Assembly: GCA_945878115.1 (NCBI GenBank)
Contig: CAMDVD010000015.1
Location: 1 to 61,161 of the forward strand
Source: Chitinophaga pinensis
GTDB lineage: Bacteria > Bacteroidota > Bacteroidia > Chitinophagales > Chitinophagaceae
DNA: 61,161 bases
Direction: 5' to 3'
The translations under genes were made by a program, and so were the position numbers. Shown here piece after piece: positions 9,405-19,590 of this stretch (position 1 is its first letter; every line of letters starts with the position of its first letter). The notes under the pieces were generated by a model. The model worked only from the letters and a program-made list of their open reading frames with translations, was not told the origin of the DNA and made no database searches.

Positions 9405-10241
9405 CTATCTTCCTTGCATTGCACTTAGCATATTGCCATAGATTTGGTTCAATGTACCTAAGTTTTTAGCCAATAAACCAATTTGGTCTTTTGCTTTATT
9501 TGCATCATCCGCGCTATTTTGCATTGCATCAGAAGCGTTTACTAAATTAGAATAAAATTTATTCATTGCTTTCAAATGATTGTTTGCATCCTGCAATTCA
9601 ACTTCATAAATTTGATTTAATGACCCTAAATTCTTAGTCAATGTAGAAACCTGTGTATGAAATTTAGAAGTTTCATCTGCAGCATTATTAAATGAAGTCA
9701 AAGTAGCTGAAGCACCTAAGAACGTATCTTTCATTTGACCCAATGCGCTTGTAGCTTCTTTTGCTTTTGCAGCATAATCATTCGTAGCTGAAGCAATATG
9801 TGAAATATCTTTCACTTGATTAACTGTCTCACCAAATTTTTGAAAATTCTCGCTTAATTTTTTAATGTTTGCCGGATTCATATTTGCTTCCTCTAGCATT
9901 TTATCCATGTGTGCAGTGGATGAAGAACCAGCTCCGCCAGCACCACCGATTGGCGTTGGTTGAAATTTAACCCCTTTTCTATAAGCCTCAACATGTGGAT
10001 TTTCATCTAATCCTGGATAATATTTTTCCCAATAATAATCTTTGTGTGGCGGTAATATACCTAACAAAGAAAAGATAAATGCTTCTGTACTCATACCAAC
10101 AATTAAGGCTGGACCAGCCCAAAACCAGTGTTGTAATTTAGCCAAAGCTCCCACAAGTACTACTGCCGCACCAAGTCCGATAACTAGGTTCTTTAAATAT
10201 TTCCCTTGAGAAGTCTCAAAAAATAAGGATATTGATTTCAT
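9405..10241 (-). CDS. gldL: type IX secretion motor protein GldL
   Basis: A 278-residue inner-membrane protein with two N-terminal transmembrane helices (about residues 17-35 and 43-62). Between them is KLQHWFWAGPALIVGM, and a conserved Glu follows in the second helix (GMSTEAFIFSLLG). In family members this region conducts protons. The remainder is a long cytoplasmic, coiled-coil-like tail rich in Ala, Asn and Lys, with two LGSLNQIYE/LGTLNQIYG repeats. Position between gldK and gldM confirms the call. Confidence 0.95.
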   Translation of the reverse strand: MKSISLFFETSQGKYLKNLVIGLGAAVVLVGALAKLQHWFWAGPALIVGMSTEAFIFSLLGILPPHKDYYWEKYYPGLDENPHVEAYRKGVKFQPTPIGGAGGAGSSSTAHMDKMLEEANMNPANIKKLSENFQKFGETVNQVKDISHIASATNDYAAKAKEATSALGQMKDTFLGASATLTSFNNAADETSKFHTQVSTLTKNLGSLNQIYEVELQDANNHLKAMNKFYSNLVNASDAMQNSADDANKAKDQIGLLAKNLGTLNQIYGNMLSAMQGR

Positions 10242-10293
10242 TTTTAAATTTTAGTTATTAATTATTAAAGCTTTTATTTATCTTCTGTTTATT

Positions 10294-11580
10294 TTATTGT
10301 CGTCTAGGTGGTTTATTAGATAAAGCTGGTGCAATGTATTGTACAAGACATCTAAATCCAATATATGCTTTGGCTGTATCTGCAAATTCATAATCTCTTG
10401 AACTCACTTGCAAGAAACTTGCTACATCTTTCCAGCTTCCACCACGAGTTACTTTTCTCTTCCACCAAGTTGGGTCTGATTCCTTTGCCTTGCTTCTAAT
10501 TTCTGGTGACATGTCAGCAATATTACCGTAAGAATTTGATTCGTATGGAGAAAGTGTCCACTCAGCAACATTACCACTCATATTATATAAACCATAATCA
10601 TTAGGCCAATATGCGTCAGCACGTACTGTATATAAACCACCATCAGCACTATAATTTCCTCTGTTTGGTTTAAAGTTTGCCAAATAGCAACCTTTCTTAT
10701 TTACGATATAAGGACCGCCCCAAGGATATGGTGATTGTGTTCTGCCACCGCGTGCAGCCCATTCCCATTGTTCCTCACTAGGTAAACGAAATTCACCTTC
10801 CAAATATTGTTTTTTTGAGTCTCTATATCCTCTCCAGAAATGAGTTCTCCAATGACAAAATGCATTTGCTTGATACCAGTTTACACCTACTACAGGATAT
10901 TTATCAAATGCTGGATACCAAAAATATTGATGTGCAATTGGTTCATTATATGAATAAGAAAACATCTTCATCCAAACTGTTGTATCTGGATATGCACCAA
11001 TGTCATACTTCACTAAATAATTTGTACGATTTAAAGATTGCCCTGGAACAGACTGCTTTGCCATTTGATCATAATCAAATGTTTCATAATGGTATTTCAA
11101 TTTAGCATTATCAAATTCCTTCTTCCCCCAAATACTTTCTGAAGCTGGAATATAATAAGCTGCCATAGCATCTTGGGTTTCTTCGGAAGTCCACTTAATT
11201 TTTTTCTTCCAATCAATGTTTTGAGATCCATCGTCATTGTCTTTCACATCTCCTAGTATAGAGTGTGTTGTTGAGTCACGAACCCAATCTACATATTGAC
11301 GATATTCAGAATTGGTAATTTCGGTTGCATCCATATAGAACCCAACCATCTGAACTGTTCTATTTTTTACGTCATTCGCATTACGTAAATCCTGATCACT
11401 TGCACCCATGTGCATTACACCAGAAGGCACCCAAGTCATACCCACAGGCGCTGGAGTTGTACCGAATACTTTATTCTTGGTACCAACTACTTGGCCTTGA
11501 GGTCCGCCTCCACCTCCACATCCCCAAGCAGTGGCAATAAGCCCTAATGCTAATAATCTTAACGAAAGTTGTTTAATCAT
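10294..11580 (-). CDS. gldK: type IX secretion lipoprotein GldK
   Basis: An outer-membrane lipoprotein of 428 residues with a formylglycine-generating-enzyme/SUMF1-like fold (VVGVNWYQANAFCHWRTHF, RLPSEEQWEWAARGG, NMSGNVAEWTLS, VTRGGSWKD). In GldK this fold is structural. The start was set at ATG 11580 (MIKQLSLRLLALGLIATAWGC), which gives a lipobox and Gly-rich linker. The longer frame from 11652 would run upstream through the promoter. It is first in the gldKLMN operon, directly behind a near-consensus Bacteroidota promoter. Confidence 0.95.
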   Translation of the reverse strand: MIKQLSLRLLALGLIATAWGCGGGGGPQGQVVGTKNKVFGTTPAPVGMTWVPSGVMHMGASDQDLRNANDVKNRTVQMVGFYMDATEITNSEYRQYVDWVRDSTTHSILGDVKDNDDGSQNIDWKKKIKWTSEETQDAMAAYYIPASESIWGKKEFDNAKLKYHYETFDYDQMAKQSVPGQSLNRTNYLVKYDIGAYPDTTVWMKMFSYSYNEPIAHQYFWYPAFDKYPVVGVNWYQANAFCHWRTHFWRGYRDSKKQYLEGEFRLPSEEQWEWAARGGRTQSPYPWGGPYIVNKKGCYLANFKPNRGNYSADGGLYTVRADAYWPNDYGLYNMSGNVAEWTLSPYESNSYGNIADMSPEIRSKAKESDPTWWKRKVTRGGSWKDVASFLQVSSRDYEFADTAKAYIGFRCLVQYIAPALSNKPPRRQ

Positions 11581-11611
11581 AGTCCGTTTAATTGTGTTTA
11601 ATACAAGAAAG

Positions 11612-11643
11612 CAAATGTATTTAAAAATAGTTGTTAATTCAAA
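11612..11643 (-). promoter_or_regulatory. Bacteroidota-type promoter for gldKLMN
   Basis: On the minus strand: TTTG at 11643-11640, a 20-bp spacer, then TACATTTG at 11619-11612. This matches the TTTG-N19-21-TAnnTTTG consensus. It lies 31 bp upstream of the gldK ATG and overlaps the longer candidate frame, which supports the shorter gldK start. Confidence 0.75.
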
Positions 11644-11791
11644 TACCAGCACAATATATGTATGATATTTTAATTCTTTTATAAAAAAGTTTAAAAATAT
11701 TTTATTTGCATATTTATTAGGAAAAAAGTAAAAATAATCTTAACGAAAATTTAATCATGCTTATTTAATGATTTGTGATACCCATTTTTCC

Positions 11792-13831
11792 TTAAAAATT
11801 CCTTTCTAAAATAAACTGCAAAGCATCCATTTCATTATTGAATGGAGCCCAGCAGGTCTTATCAAAACAAATATAAATTAGTGTTTCATCCACTTTATAT
11901 TTTCCTTTTAATCCGTTCACTTCATCCTCCGATTTTACAGAAACTACATAGTTCACATTCGGAATATATTTGGTTGTGGATAGGTATTGATAAAATCGTG
12001 TGGCGGCTTCGCCAATAATAAATATTTCCACCCCAGCTTGCTCTTGCTTTTGCATTTCAATAGACCATAAAGCGAATGAAGTTGGATATTGTAAACATCT
12101 TTCCAACATTTGCTCTCTCATTTTTTGGGCATGAACTAGGTATTCTTCCTGTTGAAATGCAATGCCCAAATACTGAATTACCCTAGCAAGCACCGCATTT
12201 ACAGAAGGTATAGCGCCATCATAAATATCTTGTTTATTGCCGTCAACTTGTAAATAATCTTTGTGAGAAAAATCAAAAAAATAGCTTTCTGTATCCTTAT
12301 AATTTTCAAATAAATAATCTACAATTCGTTTAGCTTCCAACAAATAGGAAGTATCTCCTTTCATTGTAGCTAATTCAATTAATGCTTCTGCTAAATAGGC
12401 CAAATCATCGGCATAGGCAACAATCTTCGCTTGATTATTTTTACTGGTATGGAAATAAAGATGGTCAATAGATCTAAATTCATTTTTAAGATAATTCAAA
12501 TTTTTTTCAGCTAAATCCAAATAAGAAATATCCATTGTACAGAAATATGCATTACATAACGCCTTACTCATTAAAGCATTCCACCCTAATAATATTTTAT
12601 CATCCGTCAATGGATGTACTCTTTTTTCTCTAACGCTATATAATTTATTTTTTATGGCAGGCCATTTTTTTTGTTCGAATGCAATGGCGTTCTCCATTTT
12701 TTCTTTTGATGTGTACAGAATATTAGTGTGCTCCCAATTACCTTCTTCGCGAAGAGAAAAATATGCAAAGAAGTCTGCATACTCAGGGCCTAAAATACTT
12801 TTTAACTCCTCTGCATGCCAAGTATAATATTTCCCTTCTACCCCTTCGCTATCTGCATCTTGCGCTGAGTAAAATCCAGATGAAGTATTCATCATTTCTC
12901 GTTTCAACCAATGAACAGTTTCTGCAATTATATTTTTGTAATGCTCATTCCTTGTTTGGGCATAAGCTAATGCGTACACCTCTATCAATAATGCATTATC
13001 ATAGAGCATCTTTTCAAAATGCGGTGCTATCCAATATTTGTCAGTGCTATATCTTGAAAAACCACCTCCGACATGATCATAAATTCCGCCCATACTCATT
13101 TTATCTAATGATAAAAGTGCATGACTAAGGGCTTCTTCATCAGGGTTTATTTTATTTTGAAGCAATAAATATTTAATGCAAAATGTAGATGGAAACTTTG
13201 GTGCATTTCCAAATCCGCCTTCTTTTGTATCTGCCTGCGCAAGCATCTTTTTTAAGATTATAGACGCAATTGAATCCTCTGTTGCCACTTTATCCACTTC
13301 AATTTTTGAATGATTTAAACTATGGTCAATACTTTTAGATTGACGTAGGTGCTGAGCTAATTTATCAGCCTGCTGTTCAACATCCTGTCTATTCTGCGTA
13401 TAATATTGAGATACATTGATTAATATTTCTTTCCATGATGCACGATTGTGAGCTCGCACAGGAGGGAAATAAGTTCCTCCATAAAATGCACTTTTATCTG
13501 AAGTAGTAAACACGTTTAAAGGCCAGCCACCACTACCTGTCATAGCTTGCACGGCATCCATATAAAAATGATCCACATCTGGATATTCTTCACGGTCCAC
13601 CTTTATATTGACAAATAAGGTATTCATTAAATCAGCCGTTTCTTGGTCTTCAAAACTTTCATGCGCCATCACATGACACCAATGACAGGATGAATAGCCA
13701 ATGCTAATTAATACAGGTTTATTTTCGTCTCGTGCCTTTTTAAATGCATCTTCTCCCCACGGCATCCAATGCACTGGGTTGTGGACATGTTGTAAAAGAT
13801 AAGGTGAGGTTTCGTTAGCGAGTAAATTCAT
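11792..13831 (-). CDS. YyaL/DUF255 thioredoxin-domain protein
   Basis: A 679-residue protein of the YyaL/SPATA20 family. The N-terminal thioredoxin-like domain (about residues 1-165) carries C49-H-W-C52 in [18 protein letters not shown] and the family-typical [10 protein letters not shown]. The remaining ~500 residues form a six-hairpin-glycosidase-like alpha/alpha barrel ([28 protein letters not shown]). The family function is not established; a redox role or sugar-related activity has been suggested from the fold. No signal peptide, so probably cytoplasmic. Single gene, about 140 bp from gldK's leader and followed by a repeat-rich spacer on its 5' side. Confidence 0.9.
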   Translation of the reverse strand: MNLLANETSPYLLQHVHNPVHWMPWGEDAFKKARDENKPVLISIGYSSCHWCHVMAHESFEDQETADLMNTLFVNIKVDREEYPDVDHFYMDAVQAMTGSGGWPLNVFTTSDKSAFYGGTYFPPVRAHNRASWKEILINVSQYYTQNRQDVEQQADKLAQHLRQSKSIDHSLNHSKIEVDKVATEDSIASIILKKMLAQADTKEGGFGNAPKFPSTFCIKYLLLQNKINPDEEALSHALLSLDKMSMGGIYDHVGGGFSRYSTDKYWIAPHFEKMLYDNALLIEVYALAYAQTRNEHYKNIIAETVHWLKREMMNTSSGFYSAQDADSEGVEGKYYTWHAEELKSILGPEYADFFAYFSLREEGNWEHTNILYTSKEKMENAIAFEQKKWPAIKNKLYSVREKRVHPLTDDKILLGWNALMSKALCNAYFCTMDISYLDLAEKNLNYLKNEFRSIDHLYFHTSKNNQAKIVAYADDLAYLAEALIELATMKGDTSYLLEAKRIVDYLFENYKDTESYFFDFSHKDYLQVDGNKQDIYDGAIPSVNAVLARVIQYLGIAFQQEEYLVHAQKMREQMLERCLQYPTSFALWSIEMQKQEQAGVEIFIIGEAATRFYQYLSTTKYIPNVNYVVSVKSEDEVNGLKGKYKVDETLIYICFDKTCWAPFNNEMDALQFILERNF

Positions 13832-13915
13832 TTATTAATTTGAAGATGAGGCAATTTGAAAATTCGGCAATTTGAAGATTTGAAAATTTAGAATTTAGAA
13901 TTTAATTTCTGAAAT
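13832..13915. repeat. degenerate intergenic micro-repeat
   Basis: The spacer is built almost wholly from TTTGAAAATT, GGCAATTTGAAGATTTG and TTTAGAATTTAGAATTT units. It matches the vocabulary of the gaps at 1682-1915, 18930-19012 and 36935-37040. Confidence 0.7.
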
Positions 13916-15817
13916 TTAAAACATCAAGGTAATATCACCTTTTACAAAATGCTGTTTGTACTCACTATCATAATAAATGATGGAATAAAAATAAACACCT
14001 CCGTCACATAACTTTCCTTTATATCTCCCACTCCAAGCAGCAAGAATATCAGAGCTGGTAAAAACTAATTCTCCATATCGATTATAAATAGTCAATTCAG
14101 TAAGACTAATATTTGTGCCTTGAATTCTAAACACATCATTAAGACCATCACCATTAGGAGAAAAAGCATTCGGGATAAAAATAGTACTCTCCAATGTGTC
14201 CTCAATGGTAATGCATTTGGTAATATTATCAGAACATTGTAATGCATTATAGGCAATTAAATTGTAACAGAATAAACCCAAACCTGGGTTTGGAAATGTG
14301 TAATCGGTACTGGTTGATTGCAGAATATTATTGGTATACCATGCATAAGTCACTGCGTTCTGACTTGTATTTTGTAAGGTGATAGTTGCATCATTCAAAC
14401 TCGGTGATGTTGGTACAAAACTAAAATCAGCATTTGGATTTGGTGTAATATTAATGGTCAAAAAGGATGTGTCATTGCTCCCACAAACGCCACTACTCAC
14501 TATAGTATAAGTAGTTGTAGTGGTTGGGAAAAATAATATCATGGATGAATCTGCATTCACAGAATATAGATTTGATGGCGTAATGGTAAAGTGTACTGAA
14601 GATACTTGCGGTGCATATACAGTATCACCAATACAAATGTCTGTAATAGCTGGAAAGTCAATAGTACTTGGTGGGCCAGGCGATAGGAAACTTTCTACTA
14701 TGCCCGGTAATCCAATCAATGAGATAGTACCAGGTGCGAGATTGATAGCCCCCGCTTGATACATGCATGCAGCACCTATAGCATTCGGGTTATTGACTAC
14801 ATCTAAAAAAGATTGTTGATAAAGAGAAACATACATTTTACCATCAGGACCATTTTGTAATCCCCCAACAAAATATGGAGAACTCGCTACAGTAAATCGA
14901 CTTGCTAGAATTGCTGCCCCATTACCTGCATTCATATCGTACTGCAACAATGAATTTGTGTTCGAAAAATTGCCGACATAAAATTTACTATTGTCTGGTG
15001 AAAATGAACATCCATACGGAATTTCTGCTTGCGTAAACACATCCGTAATCGGATTAGAAACAATACCAGTAACATCATTAAAATCAAAAATTTGTACGGT
15101 ATTCAAATTTTGATCTATCACCACACCTAATTTTTTTGCATCCGATGAAAATTTCATATATCCAATAGATTCTGCATTGACGCCACTCCCAATATCTTGA
15201 TGCACGATGCCAGTATTACTTTTTACAGGCGCTGACAATCCAGTAGCAGTCAATCGAAAGGCATAAAAACTATCGCAATTCCATTTATGCCCTACTATCC
15301 AAAACGCTGAATTATTACAATTTCCAACCACTGCAATTTTCTCTGTACTCAAACTCATTAATGAATTATTGATGGAAGTTAAATTGCCATTCCCGCCATT
15401 CAAACTCATGTCTACAATGCTATAGCATAATGCATCATTTGATGATAATAAATTCACTTGTGCTGGCGTAGTAAAAATATAAAAGATAGTCGGGCTTCCT
15501 GGCTTTGGCACAATCACACCACTTTGCGTACTAGATGGATTTCCATTGAGCGGCGTTGTTATGCTTGCCGGCATGGCAGTGTGTGTTTTGTCCCATACCC
15601 TTATACCATCTGTATAAAAAAGTAATTGTCCTGTAATTGGATCCGCTATGCTCGCACATCCTTCTGTTGTATTCAATGCACCATTGGATAAAGCAGTCGG
15701 CGGGGAAGTATTGAAATCTAAGCCAGCGTTTTGTCCGAAGTACCATATATTTCCTGCATTCTGTGCAAGACCAGTTGAACTGAAAAAGATCAAGAATAAA
15801 ATAGCTAACTTGCTCAT
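13916..15817 (-). CDS. surface protein with gliding-associated C-terminal (CHU_C) domain
   Basis: A 633-residue exported protein. After a signal peptide (LAILFLIFFSSTGLAQ) comes a propeller-like region of about 370 residues (NIWYFGQNAGLDFN, KFSSDAKKLGVVID, CSFSPDNSKFYVGNF). A PKD-like domain follows, and the end is the gliding motility-associated C-terminal domain (FIPNAFSPNGDGLNDVF, then LTIYNRYGELVF and GGVYFYSI), the type B sorting signal of type IX secretion. It is therefore predicted to cross the outer membrane through the gldKLMN-powered system. Ligand or function is unknown. Confidence 0.9.
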   Translation of the reverse strand: MSKLAILFLIFFSSTGLAQNAGNIWYFGQNAGLDFNTSPPTALSNGALNTTEGCASIADPITGQLLFYTDGIRVWDKTHTAMPASITTPLNGNPSSTQSGVIVPKPGSPTIFYIFTTPAQVNLLSSNDALCYSIVDMSLNGGNGNLTSINNSLMSLSTEKIAVVGNCNNSAFWIVGHKWNCDSFYAFRLTATGLSAPVKSNTGIVHQDIGSGVNAESIGYMKFSSDAKKLGVVIDQNLNTVQIFDFNDVTGIVSNPITDVFTQAEIPYGCSFSPDNSKFYVGNFSNTNSLLQYDMNAGNGAAILASRFTVASSPYFVGGLQNGPDGKMYVSLYQQSFLDVVNNPNAIGAACMYQAGAINLAPGTISLIGLPGIVESFLSPGPPSTIDFPAITDICIGDTVYAPQVSSVHFTITPSNLYSVNADSSMILFFPTTTTTYTIVSSGVCGSNDTSFLTINITPNPNADFSFVPTSPSLNDATITLQNTSQNAVTYAWYTNNILQSTSTDYTFPNPGLGLFCYNLIAYNALQCSDNITKCITIEDTLESTIFIPNAFSPNGDGLNDVFRIQGTNISLTELTIYNRYGELVFTSSDILAAWSGRYKGKLCDGGVYFYSIIYYDSEYKQHFVKGDITLMF

Positions 15818-15918
15818 GCGTTAATTTTTTAAAAAATAAATTTACAACAAATGCGAATAGAAATTTTTTATTCTTTCAACAAACAATGCGGCATAGGTTT
15901 AAATAAAAGTTTTCTACT

Positions 15919-16797
15919 TTAATAAGTCGTAGTCACATCTTCATCTACACAAATAATAAAATCCGCTTTACCAATATTTTCTTCGTCCAAGCTACTAATG
16001 TCTGTTTGCGTAACTGTACTAATAGTAATATACATTAAATCAGGTTGTTCATTTTTCAAATACCATAAAATCCCTTGATAATAATCGCTATGGTATGCGC
16101 CATTGAAATGAATAAATAAATTATCCGGTTTATAATTCTGTAAAATAAAATAGGCCATAGTTGCATCTTTTATTGCTTGTGCTTTCGGCATATTAGCACC
16201 ACCGTGTCCACCCATCATTTGTATCATATTTTCATATTGCGAAAGCGTAGAGTCATATGCAATTGGCAATGGTGCTATCCATTTTTTTTCTTGCGTGGAG
16301 ATGGTATCCAATCTCTCAAAGCCTCCTTTAGCCACAAGTGAAGCATGTCGACGTGGAATATTTGTAGCCGCAAAAACCAAATGACTGTCTTTCGCTATAT
16401 CTACTAAAGGTTTATAATCTGTAGTAAAATTTGGCCATAATCGCGCAACACTATCTAATTTTTTTGCCGTGATATTACCAGATAAATATTGATTCAATGC
16501 ATCTTGATTATCTGCCTCAAACATTTCAGCACCTAAGGTTAACGCTCGCTCTTGCAGTAAATCTTTTGTCAATTCCAATTGCAACCAATGTGCTATTGCA
16601 TTATTATGTTGTTCGCCAAATAATACCATATCGGATGCTGCGGCTGCTCTATGCATTTTTGCATACGATACTTTTTTTCCATTCGAATTATAAATGATAT
16701 ATGCTGGCTTACTTTGTGCAAATAGCGATACAGAAATTTGCACTAATAAAATAAAAGTCAATAATATCTTTCGTAAAATGTTGGTTCGCTTTTTCAT
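15919..16797 (-). CDS. ChaN-family (haem-binding uptake, Tiki-fold) protein
   Basis: A 292-residue exported protein of the ChaN/DUF399 family. The signal peptide spans about residues 8-28. Family motifs are visible: LFGEQHNNAIAHWLQLELTKDL, LGAEMFEADNQDALNQYLSG and FIHFNGAYHSDYYQGILWYL. ChaN binds haem as a dimer, and related Tiki-fold proteins are metal-dependent proteases, so an iron or haem role is likely but unproven here. A TACGTTTG element (-7-like) lies 20 bp upstream of the ATG at 16825-16818. Monocistronic. Confidence 0.82.
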   Translation of the reverse strand: MKKRTNILRKILLTFILLVQISVSLFAQSKPAYIIYNSNGKKVSYAKMHRAAAASDMVLFGEQHNNAIAHWLQLELTKDLLQERALTLGAEMFEADNQDALNQYLSGNITAKKLDSVARLWPNFTTDYKPLVDIAKDSHLVFAATNIPRRHASLVAKGGFERLDTISTQEKKWIAPLPIAYDSTLSQYENMIQMMGGHGGANMPKAQAIKDATMAYFILQNYKPDNLFIHFNGAYHSDYYQGILWYLKNEQPDLMYITISTVTQTDISSLDEENIGKADFIICVDEDVTTTY

Positions 16798-16897
16798 ATT
16801 TCTAATTTGAGTAATAACAAACGTACTGAATTAATTTACAAAAAAAGTATAGTTGCTTTCAAAAAGAACAACAGGCATTCATTTCTTGCAATTTACT

Positions 16898-17656
16898 TTA
16901 CCTTATTTTTTCTTCAGCACCTAAACCGAATAAAGCAAAATCATATTTAGCCGGATCCTTTGCATCAAATTCTCTTAATCGTTCCGTAAGGATTTGGGCT
17001 ATTTGCCAATTGGCTTTTTGCTGTGGAATCAATTGTAAACGAAAAGCCACATTAGAAACATGTATATCCAATGGACAAATTAATTCATGCATTTTTATTT
17101 TTTTCCAAATGCCAAAATCTACACCTTGTTTATCTTGTCGAACCATCCAACGTAAATACATATTCAAGCGCTTACATGCAGAATTTTTAGCTGGTGATGA
17201 AATATGTTTTTGGGTTCGTTGTGGATGCTCAATAGAAAAAAAATATTGATTAAATGCAATAAGTCTTTCTTTCATTCCTTCTGTTTTGTTTCTACAAAAT
17301 GCGGATTCTAAACTATCATTTTGTTTGTAATGAAAGTGTAAAAAATGAATAAAATAAAGCAAGTCTGTTGCGTTGAATGTTCGATGCTTGATATCTAAAA
17401 ACGCTTTCAAATCATTGTCTGTATGATGACAAATAAAATCATGCGGCGCATTGTCCATGGCATGCATAATTTTTGTTGCATTTTGAATTATCGTTGTTCG
17501 ATTTCCCCAAGCCAATATAGCTGCAAAAAAACCTGCAATTTCAATATCTTGTTTTTTAGCATATCGATGCGGGACACAAATTGGATCCCGCTCAATAAAC
17601 TTTGGCTGATTATACTCTAATACTTTTTGATCTAGAAATTTATGCAAATGTTGCAT
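16898..17656 (-). CDS. TIGR02757 family protein (DUF2400)
   Basis: About 252 residues, matching the conserved TIGR02757 family of unknown function. Diagnostic segments are FLDQKVLEYNQPKFIERDP, DIEIAGFFAAILAWGNRTTI, NMYLRWMVRQDKQGVDFGIW and PLDIHVSNVAFRLQL. Some DUF2400 members have been linked to DNA-glycosylase-like helix-hairpin-helix folds; no catalytic residue is assigned here. The frame can open at a GTG (17659), but the adjacent ATG at 17656 is the better start. The gene is close behind the cystathionine synthase gene (about 60 bp) on the same strand. Confidence 0.85.
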   Translation of the reverse strand: MQHLHKFLDQKVLEYNQPKFIERDPICVPHRYAKKQDIEIAGFFAAILAWGNRTTIIQNATKIMHAMDNAPHDFICHHTDNDLKAFLDIKHRTFNATDLLYFIHFLHFHYKQNDSLESAFCRNKTEGMKERLIAFNQYFFSIEHPQRTQKHISSPAKNSACKRLNMYLRWMVRQDKQGVDFGIWKKIKMHELICPLDIHVSNVAFRLQLIPQQKANWQIAQILTERLREFDAKDPAKYDFALFGLGAEEKIR

Positions 17657-17716
17657 CACAGAATGCTACTGAAGATTGGAAATGCATACATAAAAATACG
17701 TCTAGAGAAATTTGCT

Positions 17717-18859
17717 TTATCCAATGGCTTGTTGCAAATCATCCATTAAATCTTGTACATCTTCAATACCTACACTTAAGCGGATGAGTGAATCGGCTAA
17801 ACCATTTTTAATGCGTTCTTCACGAGGTATAGAACCATGTGTCATGCTAGCTGGATGACCAATCAAACTTTCTACACCACCAAGCGATTCAGCCAATGCA
17901 AATAATTTTGTTCCGCTCAATACTTTCATAGCATCTTCTAATACATCTCCTTTCAAAATAAAAGAAATCATACCACCAAAACCACGCATTTGCTTTTTCG
18001 CTACATCATGATTTGGATGATCTTCAAATCCTATCCAATATACTTTTTCTACCTTCGGATGATTGCGTAAAAAATGAGCAACTTTTTCTCCATTTTCGCA
18101 ATGGCGCTGCATACGAACATGCAAAGTTTTTATACCACGCAAAACCAACCAGCAATCATGTGGACCAGGAACAGCACCGCAAGCATTTTGTATGAAAGAT
18201 AATTTTTCATTCAATTCATCCGAGTTTACAATGATGGCACCATGTACTACATCCGAATGTCCGCCCAAATATTTTGTCGCAGAATGAACAACAATATCAG
18301 CACCCAATGTCAATGGATTTTGCAAATAAGGAGAAGCAAATGTATTGTCCACCACCAACAATAAATTATGCTTTTTTGCAATAGCTGCACAAGCTTCTAT
18401 ATCTATAATATTGAGTAAAGGATTTGTTGGCGTTTCTATCCAAATCATTTTGGTATTTACATTAATCAAAGATTCAATTGTAGACATATCCGCCATGCCT
18501 GTAAAATGAAATTTAATACCGTAACGTTCAAATACTTTTGTGAAAATTCGATAAGTACCACCATACAAATCATTCGTAGAAATAACCTCATCACCTGGAT
18601 TCAATAATTTCGCGATAGCATCAGTTGCTGCTAAACCAGAACCAAAACACAATCCATGTTTCCCTTGTTCAATCGCAGCTAATGCATTCTGCAAAACTGT
18701 TCTTGTTGGATTTTGCGTACGAGCATACTCATATCCTTTATGTACACCAGGCGCTTCTTGCACATAAGTGGAAGTTTGATAAATTGGGGTCATGATGGCG
18801 CCAGTACTTGGGTCTGGGCTAATGCCTGCGTGTATGAGTTGTGTGTCTAGTTTGTACAT
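17717..18859 (-). CDS. metB: cystathionine gamma-synthase/lyase family enzyme
   Basis: A PLP-dependent trans-sulfuration enzyme, 380 residues, the usual length. PLP lysine is in VVHSATKYLGGHSDVVHG (about residues 191-208). Other family signatures are YEYARTQNPTRTVLQ, GLCFGSGLAATDA, SPYLQNPLTLGAD and the C-terminal SLGGVESLIGHPASMTHGSIP. It probably makes cystathionine from an acylated homoserine and cysteine, on the methionine pathway. Cystathionine gamma-lyase is the alternative, and sequence inspection cannot separate them. It is upstream of the TIGR02757 gene; its 5' flank is a repeat-rich spacer. Confidence 0.85.
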   Translation of the reverse strand: MYKLDTQLIHAGISPDPSTGAIMTPIYQTSTYVQEAPGVHKGYEYARTQNPTRTVLQNALAAIEQGKHGLCFGSGLAATDAIAKLLNPGDEVISTNDLYGGTYRIFTKVFERYGIKFHFTGMADMSTIESLINVNTKMIWIETPTNPLLNIIDIEACAAIAKKHNLLLVVDNTFASPYLQNPLTLGADIVVHSATKYLGGHSDVVHGAIIVNSDELNEKLSFIQNACGAVPGPHDCWLVLRGIKTLHVRMQRHCENGEKVAHFLRNHPKVEKVYWIGFEDHPNHDVAKKQMRGFGGMISFILKGDVLEDAMKVLSGTKLFALAESLGGVESLIGHPASMTHGSIPREERIKNGLADSLIRLSVGIEDVQDLMDDLQQAIG

Positions 18860-19012
18860 TTGTTAGTATTTAGTAGTAATTAATTAGTAGTGAGTGGTTA
18901 GTATAAAGTCGAAAGTAAAAAGTAGAAAGTTGTTTGAATTTGGAAATTGGGTGATTTGAAAATTCGAAAATTGGGGGTCCGTATTTGGAATTTGATTTTT
19001 GGGATTTGCAAA
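18860..19012. repeat. composite intergenic micro-repeat
   Basis: Three micro-repeat classes follow each other: TTAGTAGTAATTAATTAGTAG-like units, then TAAAGTCGAAAGTAAAAAG (reverse complement of the ACTTTCGACTT motif at 630-660 and 886-910), then GAATTTGGAAATTGGG/TTTGAAAATTCG units. No gene seen. Confidence 0.7.
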
Positions 19013-19480
19013 TTACTGCACGTTCAACAAATCAATTTGAAAAATTAAATTTGAATTCGCAGGAATGCCACCTTGTGCGGTGTTGCCATATGCCAATGAA
19101 GGTGGAAGATATAATTCTATACTACCGCCTTTTGCAATTAATGGAATTCCTTCTTGCCATCCGATGATTAATTTACCTAATGAAAAGGTAATATTATTGT
19201 TTGCATCAAATACAGAACCATCCATTAATTTACCTGTATAATTCACGGTGACATTTGAACACAAATCTGGTTTATCGCCACTTCCAGCAGTATTGATTTT
19301 ATAAAAAAATCCATGACTATCTTGTGTTGCATTAATTCCTTGAGAAATCAATTCTTGTTTCAAGGCTAAAATTTCACTATCCGCAGCCGTTGTTGTAGGT
19401 ATTGTGCAGCCATCATTTTTTTTCTTGCAACTTCCCAACACAATCCAAACTATTCCAATCGCAAATATTATTCTCTTCAT
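19013..19480 (-). CDS. FKBP-type peptidyl-prolyl isomerase lipoprotein
   Basis: A 155-residue lipoprotein (IFAIGIVWIVLGSC, lipobox Cys18) whose C-terminal ~105 residues form an FKBP domain: VTVNYTGKLMDGSVFDANN, FSLGKLIIGWQEGIPLIAKGG and LPPSLAYGNTAQGGIPANSNLIF. It likely catalyses proline isomerisation during folding of exported proteins in the periplasm. A TACATTTG -7 element lies on the minus strand at 19510-19503, 22 bp before the ATG, but I found no clear TTTG at the expected spacing. Monocistronic. Confidence 0.88.
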   Translation of the reverse strand: MKRIIFAIGIVWIVLGSCKKKNDGCTIPTTTAADSEILALKQELISQGINATQDSHGFFYKINTAGSGDKPDLCSNVTVNYTGKLMDGSVFDANNNITFSLGKLIIGWQEGIPLIAKGGSIELYLPPSLAYGNTAQGGIPANSNLIFQIDLLNVQ

Positions 19481-19590
19481 TAAGTGTTTTTTTATTTGTG
19501 GGCAAATGTAGGCAATTTTTTAGTTTAGAGATATCGTGATAAAACTTATACAAATAACATATATATTTTGCGAACCTTAATTTATTGTGA

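Noticed and set aside
10815-11105. 96-residue plus-strand frame inside gldK, and similar antisense frames throughout
   Set aside because: Shadow frames opposite well-supported genes, without start signals or recognisable domains.
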